Part shown: positions 25,154 through 37,166 of the stretch, in pieces
Layout of the letters: every line of letters begins with the position of its first letter
Position numbering within the stretch: the first letter of the stretch is position 1
Assembly (NCBI GenBank): GCA_027924585.1
Contig: BSBM01000442.1
Span: forward strand, 9,936,001-10,000,000
Direction of reading: 5' to 3'
Source of the DNA: Larix kaempferi
Lineage: Eukaryota > Streptophyta > Pinopsida > Pinales > Pinaceae
DNA: 64,000 bases
The notes under the pieces: model-generated
What the model was told of the DNA's origin: nothing
The model's input: the letters and a program-made list of their open reading frames with translations, nothing else
The model's database searches: none
Translations under genes and position numbers: made by a program

Positions 25154-26117
25154 GTATAATGGCTTGCATACTTGTGTGCCTACATTATCTGATAAGCCAC
25201 ATGGAGGGGGGATTCCTTTCTCTTTCAGAAGCATCCCTGATCAGGGAAATGGTGCTTGACTAGTAATCAATCCACCAGATAAGAGGACATGAAAAATTTA
25301 GCCTCATCCTGGGTCATTCCTCCCTAGGAAGTGGTTATAAGCGAGGCAATGTAATCTGATATGATGTCTGCCGAATTGAAAATCACACCCTGCGTAGCTA
25401 TGTGGATCATCATAGGCACCCATCCCAGTTTGTATATGTTCCCATTTGGCATGTTTAACACCCGACTCAACATCAGGGTGATGAGTCTATAGGGATTCCT
25501 TAGGAGATTTCTCTCATATTCTACAATGTTTCTTTTCCTTATTTGCCTCTCGACGACTGTCATCTTTCTTGCACATTCCAAAAGGTCCATCTTTAGCCCG
25601 GATAACCATTCATCGTTTAGGAAAAACTTAGGATGCGGTAGCTTGTATGCTGCTATGATATGTTCTAGCGCAAATGATGCAATGCTCATCCCTGTGACAT
25701 CTGTGATGAACCATGAGTCAGTCTTACTTATGATAGGATCCAACTGTTGACCTCAGAGCACGGGAACAACTCAAGGTGGGTTGCTGCTTTGTGGAGACCG
25801 GATTTCTTTATGTTCCTGTAAACCATTTTCTCTTCCAAGGAGGCCATAAGGAAGCTCTGATCTTCTATGACTCTGTACAACTCACCCCATTGGTATTCTG
25901 GGGTACCTCCTGTGATAGCCTTCGTATCACCAAACATCATCCCAAGCGAGGTGTCCAAGAGGATTTCCACATCTGAATCTGACTTGGAAAACCTAGCTTT
26001 TTTCTTGGCAGACCAGTTGTGCATATCAGACCTGAAATGATAATGAAAGGATAAATAATGAGTTTCATGTCTTGTGAGCAAAACATTGTTCTTATTCATG
26101 ATTGTTAAAGAAAACAT
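25154..26117 (-). pseudogene. U3 reading frame, N-terminal part (second copy)
   Basis: Minus strand: 26117-25728, then 25743-25324 after a frame change, continuing with stops to 25154. It has the same wording as 12984-13947 with scattered substitutions (for example NDEWLSGLKMDLLECARK). A TTATCATTTCAG acceptor-like sequence again precedes the probable start Met. It is truncated by the 1.0-kb LTR, so no C-terminal part remains in this unit. Confidence 0.65.
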
Positions 26118-27561
26118 GAACTGAAAGGAATGCTAATTTTCATATAAACTTCCCATTAGAGACTGAAAACAATGCAGACTAGCATTTACACCAAAACCCA
26201 TTTATGCGGCAAGGCAAAGAATGTGATGCAGTGAGAAAATGAACTATCAGCATTTATTTGTAACTTCAAACACTAGGTGCTTATGCCAAGCAAAACGAGA
26301 AGCCTCCCGCTGAAAGAGTGTGTTCAAGGTTCACGCCTAACTTATCCTAAGAGAAGATGAATAAGATGACCAACAGAAACGAAGGTGTGTGCGCGATGAC
26401 ATAATGCAGCGACTAGGACACAAACTTCTTTCAATGCAGAAAAACTTGTCTAGGAAGATGAGAAATGCAGTCACCGAGGTTTTAAGGTTTCATATGGGGT
26501 TCAATGATAGCGATTCTTTCAAACCGGGGACATGAAACATTTTCGATGAGTACCAGGTCATGCGTGACCAAATTCGAAAATGATGGTGTTAGCACTCCAT
26601 AAAATTTTGTGCTTCAATTTCTTCTGGTAGCGTTGACAGTGCAAAAATAAAGCATTTTTTTTTTTTGGTGAAGTCTTCAATCTTGACCGAGAAAATGTTT
26701 TTTCCCTCAAGTTGTTGACACTATGTTTCAAAAATCCAAAGGACGGCCTAAAAATGTGTCAAAAATTTTGTCCAAGTGAAAAGGACTTAGAAAAAAGATT
26801 GCTAAGTGTATAAGAATTATAATAGAATCGACAAACAAGAACCTACAAATGCTATAGTCCGATGATAAATATTAAAAGGGTTAAACTCCAGCTAAGATCC
26901 GACGGCGGATATATTACACGCAAGGATCAATGGTCATTGTGAGATCCCGCATCACCAAAAGGTACGGTCTCAATGTATTGTAAGTGGTTGCGGATGAAAT
27001 ACCACGGGAGCACATGGCGCGTGGTTATTTATCCGCATCAACGCGAGGGTGGTATTATAAACTGCCTTCCGCCCATGCAGAACCACCATTCCCGAAGAAG
27101 AGGAGTATAATAGCACGTGCTATGTGTTATCAAGTGTTGTGCGCAGCGAGGTATATAAACACCATGATTTTTTTTTGCTCAACCAATGTGGGATATATCC
27201 CATAGAGAAAATCAAATGGGATAAGTATAACACATTTTTGAGAAAATTCCTGTTTTAGTCACCATTTTCTAGCAGTTGTTTCCTCCAAACCTGGAGGCAT
27301 TTGAGGAAACCGAGAGAGGTTTTTATTCAGCACAAGCCATTCTCCAATAAACTCTCTCAGAATTTGCACAGGTGTTATGGGTTAAGAGAATCAAAGTCAT
27401 CTTGAGGGGGCAATTTTCTAGAATTTCAGTTTACTGTTTTAGTTATCAACTTCAAAGAGCTGTTTCTTCCAAATGAAGAAGAATTTTAAGAAATTGAAAG
27501 AGGTTTTTCTTCAGAACATGCCCAGTTACAAAAACCTCTCTCAAAATGTACACAACTATCT

Positions 27562-28113
27562 TGTTGAAATATTGTAACTTCAAAGAATATTATATTTGTA
27601 TATTATTTATTCCGGAGATGTTCCATACCTCCGATGTGATTATACTATAAATCCGGAGATGTTTATTCCTCCGAGTTGGGTGTGGTAACTAGGGTTATTA
27701 GACCCACCATGTGGGGGTCGGCCTAGTCAGTTATAATGGGGTATTTAACCTAATGGTTAAATACGAGCCTACATGTACTTGTGTAAAATACATATCAGAG
27801 TAGTGTATAAATAGAGGAGGTGTGTTCCTCATTTGATACACTCACACACTTGAGGATAGCGCACTTGTGGAGGATAGGTCTTCTATTGTGGAGGAGGAGA
27901 TCATGTCTCAGGGTTTCATCTTTGTATATTGCTGGTCATCTATATTGAGGAAGCTTTGCTGGGTTTTCTACCCCATGAGGGTTTCCCAGGATAAATCTCT
28001 GTCTCTTGTGTTTATGCTGTGCTTGTTGTTTCTTCAGTGATCCTGTATATGCTATTATTGTGAAATGGAATGTAATGCTGCTATTTTCTGTCTTAGCATA
28101 TTGAATTTTAACA
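27562..28113 (+). repeat. Copia C 5' LTR
   Basis: TGTTGAAATATTG... to ...TTTTAACA. TATAAATAGAGGAGG at about 27806 is a clear TATA box. Partner of 34575-35126. Confidence 0.93.
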
Positions 28114-28130
28114 TGGTATTAGAGCTAACC
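28114..28130 (+). other. Copia C primer binding site
   Basis: TGGTATTAGAGCTAACC directly abuts the 5' LTR. It is complementary, with one mismatch, to the 3' end of plant initiator tRNA-Met, the usual Ty1/copia primer. Confidence 0.8.
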
Positions 28131-29307
28131 TGAAGGAAGACAAGGTATGGCACTAAAGACACTTGCTTTACTTACGACAATTTGAAGGTTAGGGTTTTAC
28201 ATAGCAAAAACCAGGCATCGTAGTACTTTCGCTATAAATCCGTTTTGGCGAAGTGTTTGGATCTGAAATTGTTACAGGACGAATATTAAATCTCCAGGTA
28301 CCTTGTGTCCAAAGGACAACCTCTAATTCATTGTACTTTGTGATTTATGATCTGTACAATATAGGGCTTCTGCCTCTTCCAGATCTGAGTCAAAATCAGG
28401 TGACCTTGGGAAAAAGGTCATATCTTGGGATAGGAAGCTCCAAATGAAATTTTGTAAAAAGTGACAGGTAGTACACAGTCTGTATTATCTCAGAAAACGT
28501 TTTTAGAGGCCGAAGTTGAACCAGTGACACGTGGCACTCCGTACAAGTTCGCTCTCCTGTATTATCCCATAAACAGGTCATGTTGCGACACTTGGCATAA
28601 CTCTCTCTCAGAGAGTCCAATTGAGGTCAGACTTGTCAGGATAGAAAGATAACAGGCCGAGATACCTCATGAAAGTTTTTCAGAGGCCGAAGTTCAAACA
28701 GTGACACGTGGCATGCCGTACAAGTTTGCTCTTCTATTTTATCCCAAAACAGGTCACGTTGCGACATTTGACATAACTCTCTCTCAAAGAATCCAATTGA
28801 GGTCAGACCTGTCAGGATGGAAAGATAACAGGTCAGGCTATCTCAGAAAACTTTTTTAGACCCTGTGGGTTGAAAAGTTTGGAGTTACACCAGAAACAAT
28901 CAAGTACATATTTCTGTCAAAATAGAATTATTTTTGAGTACCTTCATTCATGGCTTCCGGAATTTAGGGCTTTGAAGAAAGTTGGAATTTTTGTAAACGG
29001 AGACCACGGCTGAATGCTACTCATCAAAATATAAATTCAGAGACCAAGATCAGATTTTTTGATTGGGAAGAAGAGTGGGATTCATCAAACCCCAGTTCAG
29101 GGTCACGTCCAGTGAATCTGGAAGTTTCAAAGGCAAAATTGAGGAGTGAAACTTTGCAGTTTTCAAATTCTGAATATATCAGTTTGATCAACTCATCAAG
29201 GCACATATTTCTATCCTTTCAGAAGTTTGAAATTCAAAGTTTGAATTTTTGGGGTTTCTCTGACAAACCCATATCCAGCTCCAGGTCTAGTTCTTGCAAA
29301 TCAAGTG

Positions 29308-29424
29308 GATAGGGTTAATCCTAGAAGAAGATGGATTGGTCACCTGCATAAGTGAAGGAGTTCCTGTTTCAGAGGGAGATGAGGCTAAGGCTTTACATAA
29401 GGAGATTACAAGCAATCTCGACAG
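29308..29424 (+). pseudogene. Copia C gag stub
   Basis: 39 codons aligning to copia E gag from GLILEE to about residue 60 (wording VSEGDEAKALHK). The upstream join TCAAGTG/GATAGGG lacks exactly the segment that in copia E begins GTAAGT and ends TATAG, and which contains the gag start codon. The match ends at CTCGACAG, followed by GTATGACTC. The stub therefore has no start codon and no capsid or zinc-knuckle parts. Confidence 0.7.
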
Positions 29425-30890
29425 GTATGACTCATCGAGGTATGTTTTGAGATTTGTTCATGATTAAGTTTATGGTATGTTTGTCTTCATGTTATTACGG
29501 TTAGTACAATATTGATTTTAGATTTGTTGTATCACCTTAACAAAATTATGAATGCATGATAGAAGATATTCATTGGTTAGGGTGTTGACACTTATGATTT
29601 TACTAATGCATTATGATGTTGTGTGAGGTTGATGTTGTCTGCTAACAAGATACAGGTACATCACAAAAGACAAATCAGGTTCCATGACCATGAAAACATG
29701 AAGACAAAGACTCATCCATAATCTTTGTTCTACTTACGAGGTATGTATGACTTTGTTATATTATGCTTAACCTATGAGACATGCAGGTTCTAGCTCAGGA
29801 TCTCTAAATCATTGAAGAGATTGTTTAGGTATGTTGTACATAACCAAGTAGGTATACTAATCCAGGTATGTTTCCCATGAATCTTACCTTAGGATCCCTT
29901 ATATAAGTATACTTGGAATGATTGGTTATGCTTATTCATAAAGTTAGTAATCAAGGGATTATGCATATTATATCTTTTATCTTGATTGATGATATGCATG
30001 AGTAAAAGAAGACTTGCCTGAAATCTTGAATACTAATGTTTATTAACTATAATCATGACTATACATTTTCAAGATTATTTAGTACTATAATGTTTTGATA
30101 GCATTTAGAATATACTAATGAGTGTATGTTTGTGTATGAGATCATGAGGATGACTCTTGAGCATGCACAGTGGTACAAAATGAATAGAAGTTGAAAAGAC
30201 ATACAGAAGATCAAGCGGGAGGCAACCACACAAACATAAAAGATAAGTATTTGAGTTGCTATTTGAAATAGTAATGATATTGCCTGTAATAGGTTGTATG
30301 CATATTTGTATTCCTAGAATATATAATGCTGAGTGTAAACATTCATAGAGCATTGAACAGTATACAACTAATGTGCATATGTTTGGTAAGTTGGACAAAC
30401 ATTCCATTGTTGCTTGTCTAGAATGAAACCTCTTTGCTGACATGCTGAGAGTTGTGCACACTCTCGATAGTATGTTCTGGTAGAGATGGAAGGCATCTAG
30501 ATAGCCACTGTATGCATACAGGATATGGGAAAGTGTTGTGCCAAAGTATTGGTCAAAATAGTTGCATCACTATGTAAATGATATCTGTATGCATAATAGG
30601 TTATCATGTCAATATGATTTGATGATTATGAAGTATTACTAATCATGTACTTAATTTTGATTTGTAGGAAAGGTCATGAAGAATGATGGACACCGTACAA
30701 GTGGTGGATGTTCAAACAAGAAGATTTACAAATCAAACAAAATATAGAAGGCTCATGGCTAGAAGATTCTCTTAGAAAGGGGAAGAGAATCACGACAAGA
30801 TGTTTGCTCCAAGTATGGTGTAATTAAAGAAGAAGTGTGAATCAGGTTCTGCACAGGTCCTAGGATCGATAATAAATTGATAAGCTTAAT
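29425..30890 (+). other. Copia C non-coding interior with intron-like signals
   Basis: No reading frame. Repeated GAGGTATGTATG and CAGGTATGTTT motifs resemble 5' splice sites. Near 30641-30668 a TACTAATCATG branch-like motif is followed by a pyrimidine-leaning stretch and TTTGTAG/GAAAGG. The equivalent sites are kept in copia A (about 8348-8380) and copia B (about 43213-43243). Confidence 0.45.
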
Positions 30891-31930
30891 GATCACCATG
30901 GGTGATGTGGATCTCAACCTTTGCTACAAGGTTGAATATGATTTCTATACACATATGACATGGATGCAAGAAGGAACTCACCACAGAGTTCGAATGATAT
31001 TGAGGCTCATATCAGTAGACCCATCTAACGAGAGATGGCACAGATAGATATGCAGAAGATCATTCAATGCAGAAATGAAAATGAAAGATCTCAAATTGAT
31101 GCTTTACTTCCTAGGTCTGGAAGTATGGCAAGGCTCAGAAGGAATATTTCTCAACTAGGGAAGGTATGATGAGAAATATGACTTGAGGTGTTGGAATGGC
31201 CACTCTTATGGATTCCAACTTGAAGCTGTTAGGGGATAAATCATCAAAGTTAGTGGATATAACTCTGTACAGTCAAATTATTGGGTCATTGATGTATCTA
31301 ACATATACTAGATTAGATATATGCTTTGTTGTGAATACCTTGAGTCAGTATCTAGTGGAAACTAGATGTTTTCACCTGATAGTTGCAAAGCATGTGATGA
31401 GGCACCTAAAGGATACGATAGACTTTGATCTGTGCTATCTTAGAGATCATGACTTCAGATGGCTACTCAGATGCTGATTGGGAAGAAAGTGTATCAGACA
31501 AGAAGAACACATTAAGAGGATGTTATTGTCTGGGATTAGCCATGATCTCATGGTTTAGCTGGAAGCAATCTAGTGTGGCTCTCAGCACAAGCAGAATATA
31601 TGGCTGTTTGCTCTGCTAGTTGTGAAGAAGTTTGGCTTCAGGATTGTTTGACTTAGAGATAGAACCAACTGTGATCCTATGTGACAAATAGAGTTGTATC
31701 AAGATGACATAGAATCCAGTGTTCCATGATAAGTCAAAGATCATAGGGATCTAACAAGATATGACACAGAAAGGAACTATAAAGTTTGAATTCGTAACAG
31801 GTTACCGATGTACTAACCAAACCTCTACCTCAAGTGAAGAAGTTACCAACATACTAACCAAGCCTCTGTCTCGAGTGAAATTTGAATACTTTTGAGACAA
31901 GCTTGGTGTAGCTCAAAAGGACCCTCCTCG
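30890..31930 (+). pseudogene. Copia C pol remnant: RT end plus RNase H
   Basis: Decayed Ty1/copia sequence: SLMYLTYTRLDICFVVNTLSQ near 31292, RNase H wording (SDADWEESVSDKKNT) near 31465-31510, then ALSTS near 31580 and short DVLTKP-like traces near 31850. Stops and frame shifts are throughout. Integrase and most of RT are absent. Confidence 0.75.
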
Positions 31931-32399
31931 AAAGGGGGAGTAGTATAGTCACTGATGATGAGATTGCCTCATCGAACAACAAGGTCGATGATGAGGTAAC
32001 CTGTTCTCTACACCTAGATACTTAGAAATATTTAGATTTAGGACTCGTATACTTAGAATACTTAGTTTTACTTATACATGATTTTGATGTTATATGTATT
32101 AGTAAGAATACATGCTTTTGATGATAAGATGTATTGGTAAGAATACATACTTTTGATGATACATGTATTGATTAATGTACTTGTATGGTTGAGGATACTT
32201 GTACTTGTATTGATGAGAATACATGTGAGGATTGTATCATCCTTGAACACTTGTTCTAAAGTGAGCCGTAGATAGGTGTCTCCAAGAAGGAAGAGGGATT
32301 GTATCATCCCTAGACTTCAGTTCCTGAATTGATCCGTAGACGTATAGTCTCCGAAAATGAAGTCCTTAGTGGATAGATAGGGATTGTATCATCCCTGGA

Positions 32400-33030
32400 A
32401 CTTGGTCCCTGAATTGAGCCGTAGACGTGAGGTCTCTGAGAATGAAGTCCTTAGTGGACAGTTGAGGGGATTGAATCATCCCTGGACTTTCAGTCCTAAA
32501 GAGAGCCGTAGACGTGAGGTCTCCGAGAATGAAGTCCTTAGTGGACAGTTGAGGGGATTGGATAATCCTTGGACTTTCAGTCCTAAAGAGAGCCGTAGAC
32601 GTGAGGTCTCCGAGAATGAAGTCCTTAGTGGACAGTTGAGGGGATTGGATCATCCCTGGACTTTCAGTCCTAAAGAGAGCCGTAGACGTGAGGTCTCCGA
32701 GAATGAAGTCCTTAGCGGACAGTTGAGGGGATTGGATCATCCCTGGACTTTCAGTCCTAAAGAGAGCCGTAGACGTGAGGTCTCCGAGAATGAATTCCTT
32801 AGTGGACAGTTGAGGGGATTGGATCATCCCTGGACTTTCAGTCCTAAAGAGAGCCGTAGACGTGAGGTCTCCGAGAATGAAGTCCTTAGTGGACAGTTGA
32901 GGGGATTGGATCATCCCTGGACTTTCAGTCCTAAAGAGAGCCGTAGACGTGAGGTCTCCGAGAATGAAGTCCTTAGTGGACAGTTGAGGGGATTGGATCA
33001 TCCCTGGACTTTCAGTCCTAAATAGAGCCG
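32400..33030 (+). repeat. 87-bp tandem array in copia C
   Basis: About seven units, with GCCGTAGACG starting at 32505, 32592, 32679, 32766, 32853 and 32940, an exact 87-bp period. Each unit has inverted halves (GGGGATTGGATCATCCCTGG; GGACTTTCAGTCC) that could form short hairpins. The period is divisible by 3, so open frames on both strands are by-products. Diverged single units are in copia A at about 10020-10540. Confidence 0.95.
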
Positions 33031-33645
33031 TAGACGTGAGGTCTTCGAGAAGTGGGGATTGTATCATCCCTGGACTTAGGTCCCTGAATTGATCCGTAGA
33101 TGTGAGGTCTCCGAGAAGTGGGGATTGTATCATCCCTGGACTGCGGTCCCTGAATTGATCTGTAGACGTATGGTCTCCGAGAAGTGGGGATTGTATCATC
33201 CCCGGACTGCGGTCCCTGAATTGATCCGTAGATGTATGGTCTCCGAGAAGTGGGGATTGTATCATCCCCGGACTTAGGTCCCTGAATTGATCCGTAGACA
33301 TGAGGTCTCCGAGAAGTGGGGATTGTATCATCCCCGGACTGCGGTCCCTGAATTGATCCGTAGACATGAGGTCTCCGAGAAGTGGGGATTGTATCATCCC
33401 CAGACTGCGGTCCCTGAATTGATCCGTAGACGTGAGGTCTCCGAGAAGTGGGGATTGTATCATCCCCGGACTTAGGTCCCTGAATTTATTCGTAGACGTG
33501 AGGTCTCCGAGAAGTGGGGATTGTATCATCCCCGAACTGCGGTCCCTGAATTGATCCGTAGACGTATGGTCTCCGAGAAGTGGGGATTGTATCATCCCTG
33601 GACTTCGGTCCCTGAATTGATCCGTAGACGTATGGTCTCCGAGAA
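33031..33645 (+). repeat. 66-bp tandem array in copia C
   Basis: About nine units with a 66-bp period (GATCCGTAGA at 33091, 33157, 33223, 33289, 33355, 33421 and so on). It is evidently a shortened version of the 87-bp unit. Each contains the palindrome GGGGATTGTATCATCCCC and often GGACTTAGGTCC. Confidence 0.95.
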
Positions 33646-33654
33646 AGTGATTTT

Positions 33655-33870
33655 TTTGATGTGGTTACTTGTATCGGTAGGATACTTGTATTGATGATGT
33701 GGTTACTTGTATCGGTAGGATACTTGTATTGATGATGTGGTTACTTGTATCGGTAGGATACTTGTATTGATGATGTGGTTACTTGTATCGGTAGGATACT
33801 TGTATTGATGATGTGGTTACTTGTATCGGTAGGATACTTGTATTGATGATATGGTTACTTGTATCAGTGT
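33655..33870 (+). repeat. 38-bp tandem array in copia C
   Basis: About six units with a 38-bp period (GTGGTTACTT at 33661, 33699, 33737, 33775, 33813), nearly identical to each other, then fading. It resembles the TTGTATTGATGAT tracts at the same place in copia A. Confidence 0.93.
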
Positions 33871-33961
33871 GGATATTTGTATTGATGATATGTACACTTG
33901 TATTGGCATGAATATGTGTACTAATGATGTGGATACTTGTATTGTTATGGATACCTGTATC

Positions 33962-34352
33962 GATGACGATGCTGATGATCGTGTGATGACGATGCTGATG
34001 ATCGTGAGATGACGATGCTGATGATCGTGTGATGACGATGCTGATGATCGTGAGATGACGATGCTGATGATCATGTGATGACGATGCTGATGATCGTGAG
34101 ATGACGATGCTGATGATCGTGAGATGACGATGCTGATGATCGTGTGATGATGATGCTGATGATCGTGTGATGACAATGCTGATGATCGTGAGATGACGAT
34201 GCTGATGATCGTGTGATGACGATGCTGATGATCGTGTGATGACGATGCTGATGATCGTGTGATGACGATGCTGATGATCGTGTGATGACGATGCTGATGA
34301 TCGTGTGATGACGATGCTAATGATCGTGAGATGACGATACTGATGATCGTGA
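33962..34352 (+). repeat. 23-bp tandem array in copia C
   Basis: About 17 units of 23 bp built on GATGACGATGCTGATGATCG. GTGT and GTGA endings vary between units. A shorter diverged version lies in copia A near 11080-11140 and its copy near 23250-23310. Open frames here (His/Ser-rich on the minus strand) are periodicity artefacts. Confidence 0.93.
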
Positions 34353-34574
34353 GGATCTAGATGTTGATGTTGTTGTAGATGTTCGAGTGCTGCAGAAGAT
34401 AAAGACTCAGTACTGAAGATGTTGATGTTCCAGTATTGAAGATGTTCCAGTAACTGCTTGAGTTACTGATGATGTTGAGAAAGCTTCCAATGATTTATAT
34501 ATGTATCATGTATGATGTTGATGACTCCTTGCTCGTGCAGATACTGTTATAATATCCTTCTCGTTAAGGGGGAG

Positions 34575-35126
34575 TGTTGAAATATTGTAACTTCAAAGAA
34601 TATTATATTTGTATATTATTTATTCCGGAGATGTTCCATACCTCCGATGTGATTATACTATAAATCCGGAGATGTTTATTCCTCCGAGTTGGGTGTGGTA
34701 ACTAGGGTTATTAGACCCACCATGTGGGGGTCGGCCCAGTCAGTTATAATGGGGTATTTAACCTAATGGTTAAATACGAGCCTACATGTACTTGTGTAAA
34801 ATACATATCAGAGTAGTGTATAAATAGAGGAGGTGTGTTCCTCATTTGATACACTCACACACTTGAGGATAGCGCACTTGTGGAGGAGAGGTCTTCTATT
34901 GTGGAGGAGGAGATCATGTCTCAGGGTTTCATCTTTGTATATTGATGGTCATCTATATTGAGGAAGCTTTGCTGGGTTTTCTACCCCATGAGGGTTTCCC
35001 AGGATAAATCTCTGTCTCTTGTGTTTATGCTGTGCTTGTTGTTTCTTCAGTGATCCTGTATATGCTATTATTGTGAAATGGAATGTAATGCTGCTATTTT
35101 CTGTCTTAGCATATTGAATTTTAACA
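34575..35126 (+). repeat. Copia C 3' LTR
   Basis: 552 bp, preceded by the purine tract AAGGGGGAG at 34566-34574 and followed by TSD TATCT. Confidence 0.93.
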
Positions 35127-37166
35127 TATCTCCATATGAGAAATACAACTAGAGCCTATTTTTCAACAAATTTAATTCCTGAAATAAAAAAAAGTTGTAA
35201 CTATTTCTATTTTTAGAGTTTCAGTTAGGTTTTGAATTAAACATTAGGTATAGGCCGTATTTCTATATATTGATATGTAAAAAACATGTAAAAGGGGGAT
35301 TTTCAGAGAGAAAAAGAATTCCCGTTCTGGGTTTTTGAGGTTTATTCCAGAAATTAATAAAGATTTCAGAGTTGAGCATATTTTTATCAAAGATTCATGT
35401 GTTGTTTTAAAATTACAGTTCGTACTTTCCCTTTCTTTACATGTGTATGTCAATCTTCTTTATCATTCTTGCCATTATGTCTTTCTTCTATGCTTGAATG
35501 AAAGTCTAAAATAAATTGGGATTCATATTTTCTATGCCTCAGTTTATCGCATTAAAGTATCCACCTACTTCTCCAAAGTTAACAGTGGATTCATCTGAAA
35601 ATCGATGCTCGGTGTTGATGGATTGTCATTAATTCTTTCCTGTCACTTGCAAAATCTTATTGACTATAATAAAACATCTATCTTGCCTTTGTACAAACGT
35701 TTGTTTGGCTACTGATCTGTATTTTTCTGTTTCTCGACTCCATTGCCCAATGGTATCTTTTTCCTATTGATCTAACCACATTATTTAAAGCCTACAAAGT
35801 TTTTACTGTGATTTTACAAATTTGGCCATTGAATTTATTGTCAAGCTGTTGTCGTGGTGACATTGGATAGCAGATTTGCTGAGAGAGCCCTCTCTGGCCA
35901 AAAGAGGCCAACTTTTCAGTCTAAAGATTGGTTCGAAATAGGTTACCCCGGGGTTTCTTTGATACATCCCAAGGAAAATCCGAGTGCTAACATAAGGCTA
36001 CGACACACTGTGCGAATACGGCTATAGGAACTTATGCCTGACAAGGCTATGGGTCAAAACATAGAGCCAAAACGCTTCAGTTGGTGCTGTGAAAGCAAGC
36101 GAGGTCCAGGTGTTGCCTCAAAGGAAAAGGGCTCTACACCCACCAAACAATGATTTGCCTCTTTTAAAAAAAATGAACCTCCTAAACGTGATTTCAAATG
36201 GGACACAAAATGGAATAGAGCTTTCTAGAGCCTACCTATCAATGATGGAGAGGTTCACTGGTGAGAAATGTGCTTCGATTGGTTGCAAAACAATGCTCTT
36301 CACTTAGCGCACGAATGGAGTGTTTCCAACAATGCAAGTGATAGGGGGCGAACCACCAACCCCATTATATATATATAATCCAAGCATTTAGTATGCATGA
36401 GCTGATAGTTGGGTTTTTTAATGTGCACGGGGCTCGATGAAATGACTAATCAAAATGCACCTAGGAGCATTAAAGACTCCACCCGCCACTTCGGAGATTT
36501 TGCATTTAATGCTTGCACAATGGCTAGCGCACTTCAAACTAAACCTTGTGACAAGGCATTGCGACAAGGGGTTGAGCAATGGTCAGTGGGTGCAACTAAA
36601 AGGCTGCACAATGGTCGAAAATAATAAGCCTAGAAGCTGCTAATAGGAAACGCGATGGATAACTACGGAGTTAAGGCCAAAGCTTGTGCAATCGTCGGCA
36701 GGCTTAAGGCCAAAGCTTGCGCAATATTTGGTGGGTAATAAGTCAAAAAGGACCCACCCCGATCAGTAAAAGATAAGGTAAAAGGGTGTGCAACAATCGG
36801 CACGTTTAACATTAAAGTATGTGACTTGTTGGCGATGTTAAGATCAAGAGTTCCGCAACGATCGGTGCGACAAGACTTACGACTATGCAACGATAGGCGA
36901 AACGAGGGTTAAAAGATGTGACTAGTTGGTGCGAAATAAGTCAAAAAGGTGCTCCTTGCTCAGCCGAGTTAGGATAAAAACTGCGACCATCTTTCTAAGA
37001 GACAGTTGAAACTTTCCTTAGTCGAAAAACAACTTCTTTTGGAGGAAGAAAAAGGGACAAACTTAGAAGGAAAAAGACACTTTAAGAGACTACAAAAAAT
37101 CTAAAAATCAAAGGAGGGGCCCTATAAAATTTAGAATTTTAGGGGGATTAGGTTGCAGCAGCAACA

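Larger units (their letters stand above)
27562..35126 (+). mobile_element. Copia C: young, defective Ty1/copia element with long repeat arrays
   Basis: 7,565 bp with TSD TATCT (27557-27561, 35127-35131). The LTRs 27562-28113 and 34575-35126 (552 bp each) differ at about 3 positions by eye. The primer site at 28114 (TGGTATTAGAGCTAACC) matches the initiator-Met type with one change, and a purine tract AAGGGGGAG precedes the 3' LTR. The interior has a gag stub, a non-coding stretch with intron-like signals, decayed pol (30890-31930), then 2.1 kb of tandem arrays. Near-identical LTRs despite ruined pol imply recent mobilisation by another element's proteins. Confidence 0.93.
26587..35992 (+). mobile_element. 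1.8-kb solo LTR, second copy, split by copia C
   Basis: Same termini as the first copy (TGTTAGCACTC...GAGTGCTAACA). The two pieces, 26587-27561 and 35127-35992, rejoin after removal of copia C and one TATCT. They contain the TATATAA promoter-like site (about 27152) and no coding sequence. Confidence 0.7.
24140..37166 (-). repeat. Gypsy 3' LTR, second copy (truncated and interrupted)
   Basis: Runs (minus strand) from TGTTGCTGC at 37166 to the 1.0-kb LTR at 25153. It is interrupted by the 1.8-kb LTR, which is itself split by copia C. The stretch 35993-37166 matches 16223-17395 and 58501-59671, is non-coding, and includes a TATATATA run near 36370. Confidence 0.65.

Noticed and set aside
32366-33595. 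409-codon open frame on the minus strand, the longest in the window
   Set aside because: It runs through the 87- and 66-bp arrays. Both periods are multiples of 3, so one stop-free unit stays open throughout, and the opposite strand is open too (32384-33025).
33817-34176. His/Ser-rich 119-codon frame
   Set aside because: Translation of the 23-bp array and its neighbours; a periodicity artefact.
32400-34352. CRISPR-like regular repeats
   Set aside because: Units are contiguous, with no unique spacers and no cas genes, and they lie inside a plant retrotransposon.
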